DNA from: JABMQB01 sp964575025 | GTDB lineage: Bacteria; Bacteroidota; Bacteroidia; Bacteroidales; Prolixibacteraceae | Direction of reading: 5' to 3' | NCBI GenBank assembly: GCA_964575025.1 | Contig: CAZNPV010000004.1 | Coordinates: 1 to 64,000, forward strand | Length of the DNA stretch: 64,000 nucleotides | Shown here: positions 1 to 7,978 of the stretch, piece by piece | Layout: every line of letters begins with the position of its first letter | How positions within the stretch are numbered: the stretch's first letter is position 1 | Notes under the pieces: model-generated | The model's database searches: none | What the model was told of the DNA's origin: nothing | What the model saw: only the letters and a program-made list of their open reading frames with translations | Position numbers and translations under genes: made by a program

Positions 1-63
1 TCCGTCAACACAAGGTTTAGATTTTGGCGTGCCGCCAATCAAAACCTTAATTGTTGTGGTTAG

Positions 64-585
64 TTACTTTATTGATATATCCAATTTTCTTCCTAATCCA
101 GTTTCAATAATTTTTCTCAAGGTCGCAATCTCTAAATCAGAACGGTCATTCTCAATCCGGGAAATATACGTCCTGGAAGTTCCACTTTTTAATGCTAAAT
201 CTTGTTGGGTTAATCCGCTTTTTAATCTTGTCTCTCGAATCAATTGACCTATCTTTAATGAAAGTTCTGATTTCTCCGGCTGGCTATATTTTAATAAAAC
301 ATCCGCTCCAATCTCAAATGGAACTTTCATTTTTTCACCATTTCTCATTGTAATGTATTGCTCAACATTACTCCATGAAAGAGTATTTCCTTCAAGCTCA
401 ACTTTTGCAAATTCGTTCGAGTCGAATAAAATGTAAACCGGAGAACTTTCATTCACTCCAATCTTTTTAAGAACTTTTCTAAAATCAATAATCCTTGATT
501 CTCCATTATTAAAAACAACTGAAATGGATAATTCTTTTATCCAGTTAATTTTTAAAATCCGTGGTATTTTTATACTCTTTCTCAT
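64..585 (-). CDS. DUF2442 domain / XRE-type HTH regulator
   Basis: A 173-residue protein with two parts. Residues about 10-95 look like a DUF2442 domain (small beta-rich fold). Residues about 111-168 form a classic XRE helix-turn-helix with the core GLTQQDLALKSGTSRTYISR. It is most likely a DNA-binding autoregulator or antitoxin acting in the cytoplasm. It starts 31 nt after the stop of the Fic gene on the same strand, so the two are probably co-transcribed. DUF2442 proteins are commonly paired with a DUF4160 partner, and no such partner lies upstream here. What lies downstream is cut off by the window edge. Assignment of the HTH is firm; the antitoxin role is inference from context. Confidence 0.85.
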   Translation of the reverse strand: MRKSIKIPRILKINWIKELSISVVFNNGESRIIDFRKVLKKIGVNESSPVYILFDSNEFAKVELEGNTLSWSNVEQYITMRNGEKMKVPFEIGADVLLKYSQPEKSELSLKIGQLIRETRLKSGLTQQDLALKSGTSRTYISRIENDRSDLEIATLRKIIETGLGRKLDISIK

Positions 586-616
586 TTTAACTCAGGATTT
601 AATTCATAAAACACTT

Positions 617-1657
617 CTAAAAGTATGTATTTACAGCAAATTCAAATTGATTAATGAAAATCTCTTTGAAATTTGATATGTTATTTTGTTCATAGAATAG
701 CAGTATTGCTTTTTTATAATCAATAGAATCTACTGTCCTAAACGACAAAGGACAATATTTCTCATTCATTAGAATTGCATTACTTACAATCCGAGCTGTT
801 CTTTTGTTTCCATCCATAAATGGTTGAATGTATGAAATGAGAACCAATGCCAGTAAAGCTTTTTCAAATACATTCGACTTTTTATTGATTAAATCACAGG
901 AATCTTTTAATGCCTCCGAAATCTGAAATTGATTGTCCAGGGGTCGGTAATTAGTTCCAGAGATACCAACACGTCTTTTCCTTAAATTTCTTTCAACATC
1001 GAGCTCTTTGATCAATATGCTATGAATATCTTCAATTTTTGAAATGCTTAACGGATTTAAGTAATCTGGTGTATCAATAATAAAGTCAAGTGCATCTTTG
1101 TGATTTAAAAGCATGACCGCTTCTTCTTTTGTTTTTCCTGCAGCTGTTTCTTTCTCTTTTAAAAGTCTCTCTGTCTCTAACAATGAATAAGTATTCCCTT
1201 CAATCTGTGAGGATTTCCAGCTCAAATCGATAGCAAGTCTTTCAAACTCTTTTTTGTATTCTGTATCTGATAATTGTGAAATGTTATTATGAAAAATCTT
1301 TTGTAGGTTATCTAACTTTGCCAATTCACTCTCAGTAAACACACTATGTTTCGCTAAAATATCATTAATGATTTGAAAATTAAATCTTTCATTAATTTGT
1401 CTTTCATCAATCTCTTTTTCATAGTATTTGTCAACATCAACAGGCTGAATTACCTTAAATGCAGGAGAAATCAAATATTTTGTCCCTTTACCTTGTCCTT
1501 TTGTTGAAATATAGTTTGAAGAAATTAATTTTGTCAACAATCTTTTTAGCGTTGCATAACTTACAGACAAATCAATTTTGTCAAAAATCTCTTTTGAAGA
1601 ACATTCTCCAACTTTTTGGATGAAATTGATTATTTGTTTTTCCCTTAAATCAATCAT
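617..1657 (-). CDS. Fic family protein, Fic-motif His replaced by Gln
   Basis: A 346-residue Fic-domain protein. Residues 1-65 resemble a winged helix. Residues 149-155 (SSQIEGN) match the inhibitory motif (S/T)xxxE(G/N), placed N-terminal to the Fic fold as in class II proteins. The Fic core at 278-289 reads QPFMDGNKRTAR, where active AMP transferases have HxFx(D/E)GNGRxxR. The usual catalytic His is therefore Gln278, while the phosphate-binding DGN and the Arg residues are kept. Fic enzymes transfer AMP or related groups to target hydroxyls; this one may be inactive, altered in chemistry, or regulatory. It precedes the DUF2442-HTH gene in a two-gene unit with a likely shared, autoregulated promoter. 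Confidence 0.88.
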   Translation of the reverse strand: MIDLREKQIINFIQKVGECSSKEIFDKIDLSVSYATLKRLLTKLISSNYISTKGQGKGTKYLISPAFKVIQPVDVDKYYEKEIDERQINERFNFQIINDILAKHSVFTESELAKLDNLQKIFHNNISQLSDTEYKKEFERLAIDLSWKSSQIEGNTYSLLETERLLKEKETAAGKTKEEAVMLLNHKDALDFIIDTPDYLNPLSISKIEDIHSILIKELDVERNLRKRRVGISGTNYRPLDNQFQISEALKDSCDLINKKSNVFEKALLALVLISYIQPFMDGNKRTARIVSNAILMNEKYCPLSFRTVDSIDYKKAILLFYEQNNISNFKEIFINQFEFAVNTYF

Positions 1658-1669
1658 TGTGTTTTTTTT

Positions 1670-1720
1670 AGCTCACAAAGATACTAAATTGAGCTCAAAT
1701 CGAAGGTCATTTTGAGCTGT
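1670..1720 (-). promoter_or_regulatory. Promoter and operator-like repeats upstream of the Fic/HTH pair
   Basis: On the minus strand a -7 box TATCTTTG lies at 1676-1683. It is flanked by AGCTCA (1670-1675), a perfect 10-bp palindrome TTGAGCTCAA (1689-1698) and a further TTTTGAGCTG (about 1710-1719). Repeated GAGCT half-sites straddling a promoter are what an autoregulating XRE-type protein would be expected to bind. No good -33 TTG is seen at 20 nt spacing. Binding by the HTH protein is inference. Confidence 0.5.
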
Positions 1721-1809
1721 ATTTTGGTTTTAAATGAGCCATAAAGGTTCCGTTCAAGTTTTCGGGGCGGGTTGCAGATGATGCATCGCATGATGTGCGT
1801 TTGTGGTTT

Positions 1810-2562
1810 TTATTTATTTTTCTCTTTATCAACTAATTCAATCGTATGGGTTAATAATTCAATACCCCCAAAATCTCCGTGTCCCGGAATCACTGTTTTA
1901 ATCTCAGGGTACATTCTCATTGCCTTCTCAACGGTCCTGTCCCAATCACTAACCACTGCATCAGACAAATTACCAAGTCCTTTTGAATCCATTGACCGAA
2001 TCAAACAACCGCCAAAAAGAATCTTTTTACCCGGAATCCAAACCGTGATATTATCGAAGGAGTGTCCCGCTCCAAAATACCGGCAATCCATTTGTTCTCC
2101 GTTAAAATCAAATGTCAACGAATCAGTGAACGATGTGGATGGAACAGGAAGTCCAATCTCTTTGCATTTCTCAATGGTCATTGAATTTGCAATGGATTCA
2201 ATCCCGATGCTTTGCAAATAACCCAATCCCCCCAGGCAATCATCGTGAAAATGACCAACGATCAATTGAGCCAAATCAACGGACATAGAATCTTTCAAAT
2301 ACGTTGTTAATCTCTCTGTTTTATCATTGTCCATGGGTGTGTCAATCATCAAAGCCTGTCTGTTTTTAATTACAATCAGTCCGTTTGATGAAAATCGCCC
2401 AAAATTGTCAAGATGATGCCAGGTTACATGGACAAAAATGGAATCCTGAAGATGAATCAATTGAATATCATCATCAATCACGATTTTTTTATGGGTCTGT
2501 GCCAGGGATGAAACCATACCAATCAGGCTGATAAATACGATTAGAAATCCATTTTTAATCAT
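1810..2562 (-). CDS. Subclass B1 metallo-beta-lactamase
   Basis: A 250-residue exported enzyme with a signal peptide ending near residue 21 (SSLAQ). All six zinc ligands of subclass B1 are visible: H104, H106 and D108 in HFHDDCLGGL, H167 in GAGHSFDNITVW, C186 in ILFGGCLI, and H228 in VIPGHGDFGG. The SSNGLIVI and LMIDTP strands and the NITVW segment also match the family, and the length is normal. Such enzymes hydrolyse most beta-lactams, including carbapenems, in the periplasm. Position 224 in the standard numbering is Arg (GCLIR), as in some B1 members, where others have Lys. It lies alone in an AT-rich accessory stretch. No close promoter match was found. Fold and metal site are clear; substrate range cannot be read from sequence. 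Confidence 0.93.
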   Translation of the reverse strand: MIKNGFLIVFISLIGMVSSLAQTHKKIVIDDDIQLIHLQDSIFVHVTWHHLDNFGRFSSNGLIVIKNRQALMIDTPMDNDKTERLTTYLKDSMSVDLAQLIVGHFHDDCLGGLGYLQSIGIESIANSMTIEKCKEIGLPVPSTSFTDSLTFDFNGEQMDCRYFGAGHSFDNITVWIPGKKILFGGCLIRSMDSKGLGNLSDAVVSDWDRTVEKAMRMYPEIKTVIPGHGDFGGIELLTHTIELVDKEKNK

Positions 2563-2671
2563 TTCTTCTATAGATTACCATTATTTTTTTGCTTGATACT
2601 ATCTTTTGCTGTTTAAGTCATATTTACGTCATTAGTGCCAAAATCAGTCCACGGGCGTTTTAGCATTCCGA

Positions 2672-2766
2672 CTAACGTCAAACTTGTGCGTTTGATTATC
2701 AATAAGTTATTATTTATTGTCAAATTTTTAAAACTCATCTAATTTAAGTCCGCTTTTTGACGTTAG
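2672..2766. repeat. Inverted repeat with nested hairpin (attC-like shape)
   Basis: CTAACGTCAAA at 2672-2682 is perfectly complementary to TTTGACGTTAG at 2756-2766. Inside the left arm is a second hairpin: TCAAAC (2678-2683), loop TTGTGC, GTTTGA (2690-2695). Length (95 bp) and the CTAAC/GTTAG ends recall integron attC sites. The ends do not match the RYYYAAC/GTTRRRY consensus exactly, so the call stays structural. Confidence 0.5.
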
Positions 2767-3021
2767 CAAAACAACTCAACTGATGTTTAATCAGTAGGTT
2801 GATTGCTGGCAACGTTTCGCCGGTGTGGTATCGTAGGCGTTGCATCGCATTGTTTTTGCCATGAAAGATACAAAAATTACGGCTTATATTCCTATCTCTC
2901 GCGGCACGTCTCAGCTTAGGCACTATGCCGGCTGTGTGTGGCTGGTTGTTGCTTATCTCCTTTTCATTTTGAATAAAAATAACCCTTATACGACCTTACT
3001 GATAAAAAAAGCTGATTTTAT

Positions 3022-3052
3022 TTGGTTTATATTATAAACTAATTTATATTTG
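3022..3052 (+). promoter_or_regulatory. Bacteroidota-type promoter for the 3103-3967 pair
   Basis: TTG at 3022-3024, exactly 20 nt, then TATATTTG at 3045-3052. This matches the TTG/TAnnTTTG consensus at the usual spacing. It lies 50 nt before the ATG at 3103. Confidence 0.7.
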
Positions 3053-3102
3053 TACCTTAATTAATTTATAAACATATAAAATGAACTAAAAAAAACAAAC
3101 CA

Positions 3103-3687
3103 ATGGAAAAAACAGATTTAACACCAGAACAAAGTCTATTGTTAATAGCAAAAACAATAGAAGAGACCAAAGAACGATTTAAGGAAAACGGCCACGTATT
3201 TATAGTATGGGGCTGTTTAACTGTGATTGTATTTGGGAGTCAGCTTATTCTTTCCCTAATGGAATACTATAAAATAGCATGGTATCCGGTTTTTCTTTTC
3301 CCACTGGGTGGAATTTATATGCTCTACATTTGGATAAAAGAAAAAAAACAAAACAAGCCCAAAACCATTATCGGGAATATTTTAGGAACCCTGGGATGGG
3401 TATTTGGATTGAATCTTATGATAATGGGATTTTTCTTTTCTCATGAACTTGGAGAAGCTATTGCCCCGGTATTTTTAATTTTATTTGCCTTATTTATAAT
3501 TGCCTGCGGGTTAACTATTAAATTCAGACCTCTTACCATTGGAGGATTATTGATGAATTTAATCGCACTCGGCTCTTTCTTCTTTGCCACAGATTATCAT
3601 GGATTGAGCATGATGTTAGGAGCTGTGGTAGGATTGATCATACCAGGAATATTGCTTAATAATGCCAGAAGAAAAGAAAATGTTTAA
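3103..3687 (+). CDS. Multi-pass membrane protein of unknown function
   Basis: A 194-residue protein with about 30 charged N-terminal residues followed by five to six hydrophobic segments (about 32-50, 60-78, 88-110, 118-137, 143-160, 165-185). No catalytic motif was recognised. Its stop overlaps the start of a small winged-helix regulator, a pairing seen repeatedly in Bacteroidota in which the regulator controls its membrane partner. It follows a clean promoter at 3022-3052. Function is unknown; a stress-responsive or transport role would only be a guess. Confidence 0.75.
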   Translation: MEKTDLTPEQSLLLIAKTIEETKERFKENGHVFIVWGCLTVIVFGSQLILSLMEYYKIAWYPVFLFPLGGIYMLYIWIKEKKQNKPKTIIGNILGTLGWVFGLNLMIMGFFFSHELGEAIAPVFLILFALFIIACGLTIKFRPLTIGGLLMNLIALGSFFFATDYHGLSMMLGAVVGLIIPGILLNNARRKENV

Positions 3688-3967
3688 AGATTTAGACCCT
3701 ATACTGCACTCGCAATTGCGATTGTCGATTGTATCCTTATTGATGTCGGTAGCTGAGGCTAATTTTAACTTCATCAAGAAAGAAACTCAGGCTACATCGG
3801 GTAATTTAAGTATCCAAATTAAAAAACTACATGATGCAGGGTACATCGAGGTGAAAAAAACCTTTAAGAATAATTATCCGAATACTTCCCTTTCCATTAC
3901 CAAAAAAGGAATTGAAGCATTTGAGAACTATGTAAATAATTTAAAAAACTATATCAATCCCAACTAA
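3680..3967 (+). CDS. Winged-helix transcriptional regulator (HTH_34-like)
   Basis: A 95-residue single-domain protein starting MFKDLDPILHSQLRLSIV. It has the ATSGNLSIQIKKL recognition helix and an EVKKTFKNNYPNTSLSITKKG wing, typical of the small MarR/ArsR-like winged-helix family common in Bacteroidota. The ATG at 3680 is preferred: it overlaps the upstream stop by 8 nt (ATGTTTAA) and follows an AAGAAAAG purine stretch. An in-frame ATG at 3662 is possible. Translational coupling to the membrane-protein gene suggests the two work together. The ligand is not predictable. Confidence 0.85.
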   Translation: MFKDLDPILHSQLRLSIVSLLMSVAEANFNFIKKETQATSGNLSIQIKKLHDAGYIEVKKTFKNNYPNTSLSITKKGIEAFENYVNNLKNYINPN

Positions 3968-4309
3968 TTTTTTTATCAATATGGTTTATAACATAAACTA
4001 CTTTAATCAATTCCGTTATTCTTAAGTTCATGAAAAGTTGGTTAGTTTTTGCACAGTCTGAAGGTCGCGGGTATGAAATGGAGCGGATTTCGGAGCTGCA
4101 TCAGTATCCACCGTTACAAAGTTTATTGCGAGCTAGAACGCTCGCAAACCCCTGCAACCGCTATGTTTTATACCCGTTAGGCAGTGTAGTTAATGTTTTT
4201 TCAATATCAGTTAAATTTGTCAATTCGTTCTCCAAAAAGAATGATTACCCTGAATTCTTTATACCTTTAACATCATTAAACGAATCGCGCAACACGTAAC
4301 TTAAAAAAT
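3968..4309. other. 342-bp spacer with a long imperfect inverted repeat (4052-4182)
   Basis: CGGGTAT (4068-4074) pairs with ATACCCG (4170-4176), and AGCGG (4082-4086) pairs with CCGCT (4158-4162). An internal perfect 8-bp hairpin TTGCGAGC/GCTCGCAA lies at 4126-4147. The right end reads GTTAGGC (4176-4182), matching an attC R' box; no clear matching R'' box is seen on the left. The element marks the edge of the AT-rich stretch: the next gene is visibly GC-richer. An 89-codon frame across the hairpin is judged spurious. Confidence 0.45.
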
Positions 4310-5293
4310 ATGTATACACCAACAGCATCGCGCTATGACGACATGCCCTACTACCGTTGTGGCAAGTGGGGTTTAAAGCTTCCGGCGGTTTCGCTGGGAT
4401 TGTGGCATAACTTCGGGGAGGTGGATGTTTTTGAGAATGGCCGGGGCATCCTTCACCGGGCTTTTGATCTGGGGATCACCCATTTTGATCTGGCCAACAA
4501 CTACGGGCCGCCCTACGGATCTGCCGAAGAGAATTTCGGAAGGATCCTGAAGCAGGATTTCCGGGCCTACCGCGATCAGCTGGTGATCTCCACCAAGGCA
4601 GGCTACGACATGTGGCCCGGTCCGTATGGGGAGTGGGGCAGCCGCAAGTACCTGCTGGCCAGCCTCGACCAGAGCCTTCAGCGCATGGGTTTGGAGTATG
4701 TGGATATCTTCTACTCCCACCGCCCCGATCCGGATACGCCGCTGGAGGAAACCATGGGGGCTCTCGACCGGGCCGTGCGCGCCGGTAAGGCCCTCTACGC
4801 AGGGATCTCCAACTACCCGGCTGACATGACCCGGGAAGCCGCACGGATCCTCAGAGAGCTGGGTACCCCCTGCCTCATCCACCAGCCCAAATATTCGATG
4901 TTTGTACGGTGGGTCGAAGAGGAACTCCTCGATGTGCTTGAAGAGGAAGGCATCGGATGCATCCCTTTCTCACCGCTCGCACAGGGTTTGCTCACCGATA
5001 AATACCTCAACGGCATCCCCGAAGGATCACGGGCTGCCAAATCGTGGGGATTCCTCAAAAAAGAAGAGGTCCGGCCCGCCATTACCAAAGTACAGAAGCT
5101 CAATGAACTGGCACAACAACGGGGACAAACCCTGGCGCAGATGGCCCTGGCATGGATACTCAGAGACCGAAGGATCACTTCGGTACTGGTAGGGGCCAGC
5201 TCCGTGCAACAGATCGAAAACAATGTGGAAACACTGAAAAACCTGAATTTCTCTGAGGAGGAACTGAAACGGATTGAGGAAATTCTGGGCTAA
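4310..5293 (+). CDS. Aldo/keto reductase, YghZ (glyceraldehyde-3-phosphate reductase)-like
   Basis: A 327-residue cytoplasmic NADPH-dependent oxidoreductase of the aldo/keto reductase barrel fold. The catalytic tetrad is visible as D60 and Y65 (HFDLANNYG), K96 (ISTKAGY) and H137 (FYSHRPD). The segment PPYGSAEENFGRIL and the tail LVGASSVQQIENNV resemble E. coli YghZ, which reduces L-glyceraldehyde 3-phosphate and methylglyoxal. The length fits that branch. It is a single-gene unit, visibly richer in GC than the DNA before it, so it probably marks the return to the core chromosome. Family is certain; the exact substrate is inferred. Confidence 0.92.
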   Translation: MYTPTASRYDDMPYYRCGKWGLKLPAVSLGLWHNFGEVDVFENGRGILHRAFDLGITHFDLANNYGPPYGSAEENFGRILKQDFRAYRDQLVISTKAGYDMWPGPYGEWGSRKYLLASLDQSLQRMGLEYVDIFYSHRPDPDTPLEETMGALDRAVRAGKALYAGISNYPADMTREAARILRELGTPCLIHQPKYSMFVRWVEEELLDVLEEEGIGCIPFSPLAQGLLTDKYLNGIPEGSRAAKSWGFLKKEEVRPAITKVQKLNELAQQRGQTLAQMALAWILRDRRITSVLVGASSVQQIENNVETLKNLNFSEEELKRIEEILG

Positions 5294-5319
5294 AGCCCCA
5301 TCCTTCTCTTCATCTTATA

Positions 5320-5339
5320 CCCCAACCTGAAGGTCGGGG
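5320..5339 (+). terminator. Hairpin downstream of the aldo/keto reductase
   Basis: CCCCAACCT, loop GA, AGGTCGGGG forms a 9-bp stem with one mismatch shortly after the reductase stop. There is no T-run after it, so the terminator role is tentative. The rest of 5294-5514 shows nothing else convincing. Confidence 0.4.
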
Positions 5340-5514
5340 CTAAGGATATACAATTCTCCCCGGGATAAATCCCTGGGTTGTCAAAAAAGCATTTTCATAT
5401 GATTAAAAGTGTTAAATTTATAAGGTATCATATGGAACTCGCATATATTTTAATCATCACCCTGGGTGTAAATATTTTACATGCTCGTTTCATACAGCCT
5501 CTTCAGCTGACGGA

Positions 5515-7905
5515 TCAGTTTTCAGGCTGAATCTTCATTTCAAAAAGAGCAGCTGCTTCCACATTTTCTGCAGAAAACGGATCTGCATGGTATTGGTTGT
5601 TCAGGTACCGTTCGGTCTGGTCGCAATAAAAATCACTGGCCGGGATTCCCGACGTTCCTGTGGGCAGAATGGTCAGGGAAGCATCCCAGTTGCTCAGGTC
5701 AAAGATGTGGCGATGGGAGGCTCCGTTGTTCACATGGTACAAATTTCCCCATGAATAGGAATAGGGGCATACCGTATGGTAACTTCCCGGCACGCCGAAG
5801 GGTCCTCTGTTCAGGTTCAGGGCCTTGTCAAGCAGAGAAACCGTTCCCATGGGATGAGCCAGGGTAAAGGTATGAATCCGTTCCCAGTGCCAACTCTCCG
5901 GATCCCCGCCCATCAGGATGGTCAGGTCGGCTACTGTTTCGCTGAAAGAGCGGACCACAAGATCCTCAAAGCTTTCTTTTTCCGGAGTGGAGATGTCGTC
6001 AATCCATGGGGAGGATTTTTCCGGAAGGATATTGATCATCAGGTTTTCAAGGATCATCCGGCTGTTTTTAAGCTGATTGAAGGTCTCTGCGGAGAGATCA
6101 TCCCGGATCAGGTTTTCCGGGACTTTGCGGTAGAGGATTTCAAACAGGGAAGTGGCCTGCGACTCTTTGGTGAGCTTCCCGTCCCAGGGTGCCAGCAACT
6201 CCAAAGCAGCCTGTTCGGTGGCATTCCATGCCGGATGATTCTTCAGAGCCGGCAACAAATGGGGCATCATACGGTCTGCCAGGGCCGAGTTTAAATCGCT
6301 TTGCATCGCCTGGAAACCGGCTACATCCAGTTTCTCTTTGGCTTCCAGCATTTCGCGGATCCGGGTAATCCGGTCGGGAGTGGCAAACCAGTGACTGATG
6401 TACCAGGGGTAATCTTCCGGGACAGTTTTGTTGTTGGCCGACGATACATAGCCCCGGTCGGGATTATACGCATAGGGCAATTGTTCAAAAGGGACCAGCC
6501 CCTGCCAGTCGTACCGGCTGCTGTCGCCCGGATACACCTGAATGCCGTTGCCTTCGCGAATGGGCACTCCGGCACAGGTCTGCAGGCCTATATTGCCTTG
6601 TACATCTGCATACACAATGTTCTGGCTCACCGAAGTAAAGGTTTTCACGGCTTCGCGGAAATCCTCCCAGTTGGCAGCCCGGTTCAGCAGGTACACGGTC
6701 CGGAGCTCATTGCTCATCCCGTTGCCGATCCAACGGATGGATATCGCTTTGTCCTGTATGTTTTTCAGTTCACTCACCAGGGGTCCGCGGTGTGTGAACC
6801 GGATCCTGCGGACTACCGGCTTTTCGCCTTTGACGGCAATCTCTTCATCTTTGATAACCAGGTTTTTCCATTCACCATCAAAGAAATAGTTGGTCGTGTC
6901 GTCGTTCAGTGTCTCTTCATAAAAATCGAGGTCATCCACCATCACGTTGGTCATTCCCCAGGCTATGGAGTCGTTATGTCCGGCAATCACAAACGGCTGT
7001 CCCGGGAGAACCAGCCCGGTGACATTCAGTTTTCCTTTGACGACCTGGTGCATCTGGTACCAGATTCCCGGTGCAAAAAGTCCCAGGTGCATATCGTTTG
7101 CCAGCAGGGGCTTTCCGCTTTGGCTCTTTTGTCCTGCCACAGCCCAGTTGTTGCTTCCGTGAAATATCTCCATTCCCAGTTCTTTCAGCTTGTCATTTCC
7201 GGCCAATACCGATGATTCCGCAAATCCTTCAGGAAAGCCTGTTTCAGGAAATACCGCTTCCGGATGGTTTTTCATTTCAGGGATCAGGTCGCTCATTTTT
7301 TCCCTGCTCACTTCTTTGCTGACTTTATCCATCAGCAGTTCGGTCTCCCATCCCGAAGTAAGATCCCACGACATATACCCAATCAGGTTTATGGAATGGA
7401 CCGGCTCCCATGGATCGGGTGAATAGCCCAGAACCTTATATTCCGGCGGCAGCGGGTAATTTTCCATATAGTGGTTGACCCCGTCGGCAAAGGCTTCTAA
7501 AGCTGTGCGTATTTCCGGGCTGGCTGTACCGATCAGTTTTTCTGACTTTTCAGGGATGCGTAGCGCCCTCATCAGGTGGTCGGTCCTGACCATGCCGGAT
7601 CCGAAAATCTCAGACAGGCGACCCTGGGTCACCCTGCGAAGCAAATCAAGCTGCCAGAGACGATCCTGGGCCATGACAAAACCTACGGCCCGGTACAGAT
7701 CCGCTTCATTTTCAGCATACACATGGGGAATGGCATTCCCGTCACGAAAAACCGTTACTTCAGCCTGCAATCCTTCAAGCTGCACATCCTTTGAATAATC
7801 GGGAAGAGCTGCCCGCTTTATGTGATGAAGAAGAAAATAACCACCGGAAGCAACCAAAAGGATCAGAATCAGAATAACGAATAAAATGCGCTTTGCCCGT
7901 TTCAT
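5515..7905 (-). CDS. Penicillin acylase family protein (Ntn hydrolase)
   Basis: A 796-residue precursor of the penicillin-amidase family. These proteins self-cleave so that a Ser becomes the N-terminal nucleophile of the beta chain. The expected site is visible at FHGSNNWAVAG, with Ser251 as the predicted nucleophile. Conserved family segments follow (LLANDMHLGL, GLVLPGQPFVIAGHN, WGMTNVMVDDLDFY, and a NNGASHRHIFDLS stretch near the C terminus). A single hydrophobic segment at 7-23 after a basic start suggests membrane anchoring or export. Natural substrates are often N-acyl amides or acyl-homoserine lactones, not penicillin, and cannot be chosen here. It is divergent from the DUF2147 gene. 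Confidence 0.92.
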   Translation of the reverse strand: MKRAKRILFVILILILLVASGGYFLLHHIKRAALPDYSKDVQLEGLQAEVTVFRDGNAIPHVYAENEADLYRAVGFVMAQDRLWQLDLLRRVTQGRLSEIFGSGMVRTDHLMRALRIPEKSEKLIGTASPEIRTALEAFADGVNHYMENYPLPPEYKVLGYSPDPWEPVHSINLIGYMSWDLTSGWETELLMDKVSKEVSREKMSDLIPEMKNHPEAVFPETGFPEGFAESSVLAGNDKLKELGMEIFHGSNNWAVAGQKSQSGKPLLANDMHLGLFAPGIWYQMHQVVKGKLNVTGLVLPGQPFVIAGHNDSIAWGMTNVMVDDLDFYEETLNDDTTNYFFDGEWKNLVIKDEEIAVKGEKPVVRRIRFTHRGPLVSELKNIQDKAISIRWIGNGMSNELRTVYLLNRAANWEDFREAVKTFTSVSQNIVYADVQGNIGLQTCAGVPIREGNGIQVYPGDSSRYDWQGLVPFEQLPYAYNPDRGYVSSANNKTVPEDYPWYISHWFATPDRITRIREMLEAKEKLDVAGFQAMQSDLNSALADRMMPHLLPALKNHPAWNATEQAALELLAPWDGKLTKESQATSLFEILYRKVPENLIRDDLSAETFNQLKNSRMILENLMINILPEKSSPWIDDISTPEKESFEDLVVRSFSETVADLTILMGGDPESWHWERIHTFTLAHPMGTVSLLDKALNLNRGPFGVPGSYHTVCPYSYSWGNLYHVNNGASHRHIFDLSNWDASLTILPTGTSGIPASDFYCDQTERYLNNQYHADPFSAENVEAAALFEMKIQPEN

Positions 7906-7978
7906 ATTTGTAATGTTTTTATATTTACATTTGTAAAAGTAAAAACAATACCATAAAACGACTAAAAAAATTGAACCT

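Larger units (their letters stand above)
2563..3102. other. 540-bp gene-poor stretch with inverted repeat and promoter
   Basis: AT-rich DNA between the divergent metallo-beta-lactamase and membrane-protein genes. It holds the inverted repeat at 2672-2766 and the promoter at 3022-3052. A 65-codon open frame at 2840-3037 has no family resemblance and ends inside the promoter, so it is not called as a gene. Confidence 0.7.

Noticed and set aside
2840..3037. 65-codon open frame upstream of the membrane-protein gene
   Set aside because: No family resemblance, no ribosome binding site, and its end overlaps the promoter at 3022-3052.
4030..4299. 89-codon open frame between the winged-helix gene and the aldo/keto reductase
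   Set aside because: It runs through the inverted-repeat structure, and its composition reflects the repeat arms rather than a protein.
4373..5223. Antisense frames opposite the aldo/keto reductase
   Set aside because: Shadows of a GC-rich gene with clear catalytic residues on the other strand.
5432..5530. 32-codon hydrophobic frame after the aldo/keto reductase, preceded by AAGG
   Set aside because: Too short to judge, overlaps the convergent acylase stop, and has no recognisable relative.
5776..7798. Long antisense frames opposite the penicillin acylase gene
   Set aside because: They mirror the codon pattern of the real gene and show no domains.
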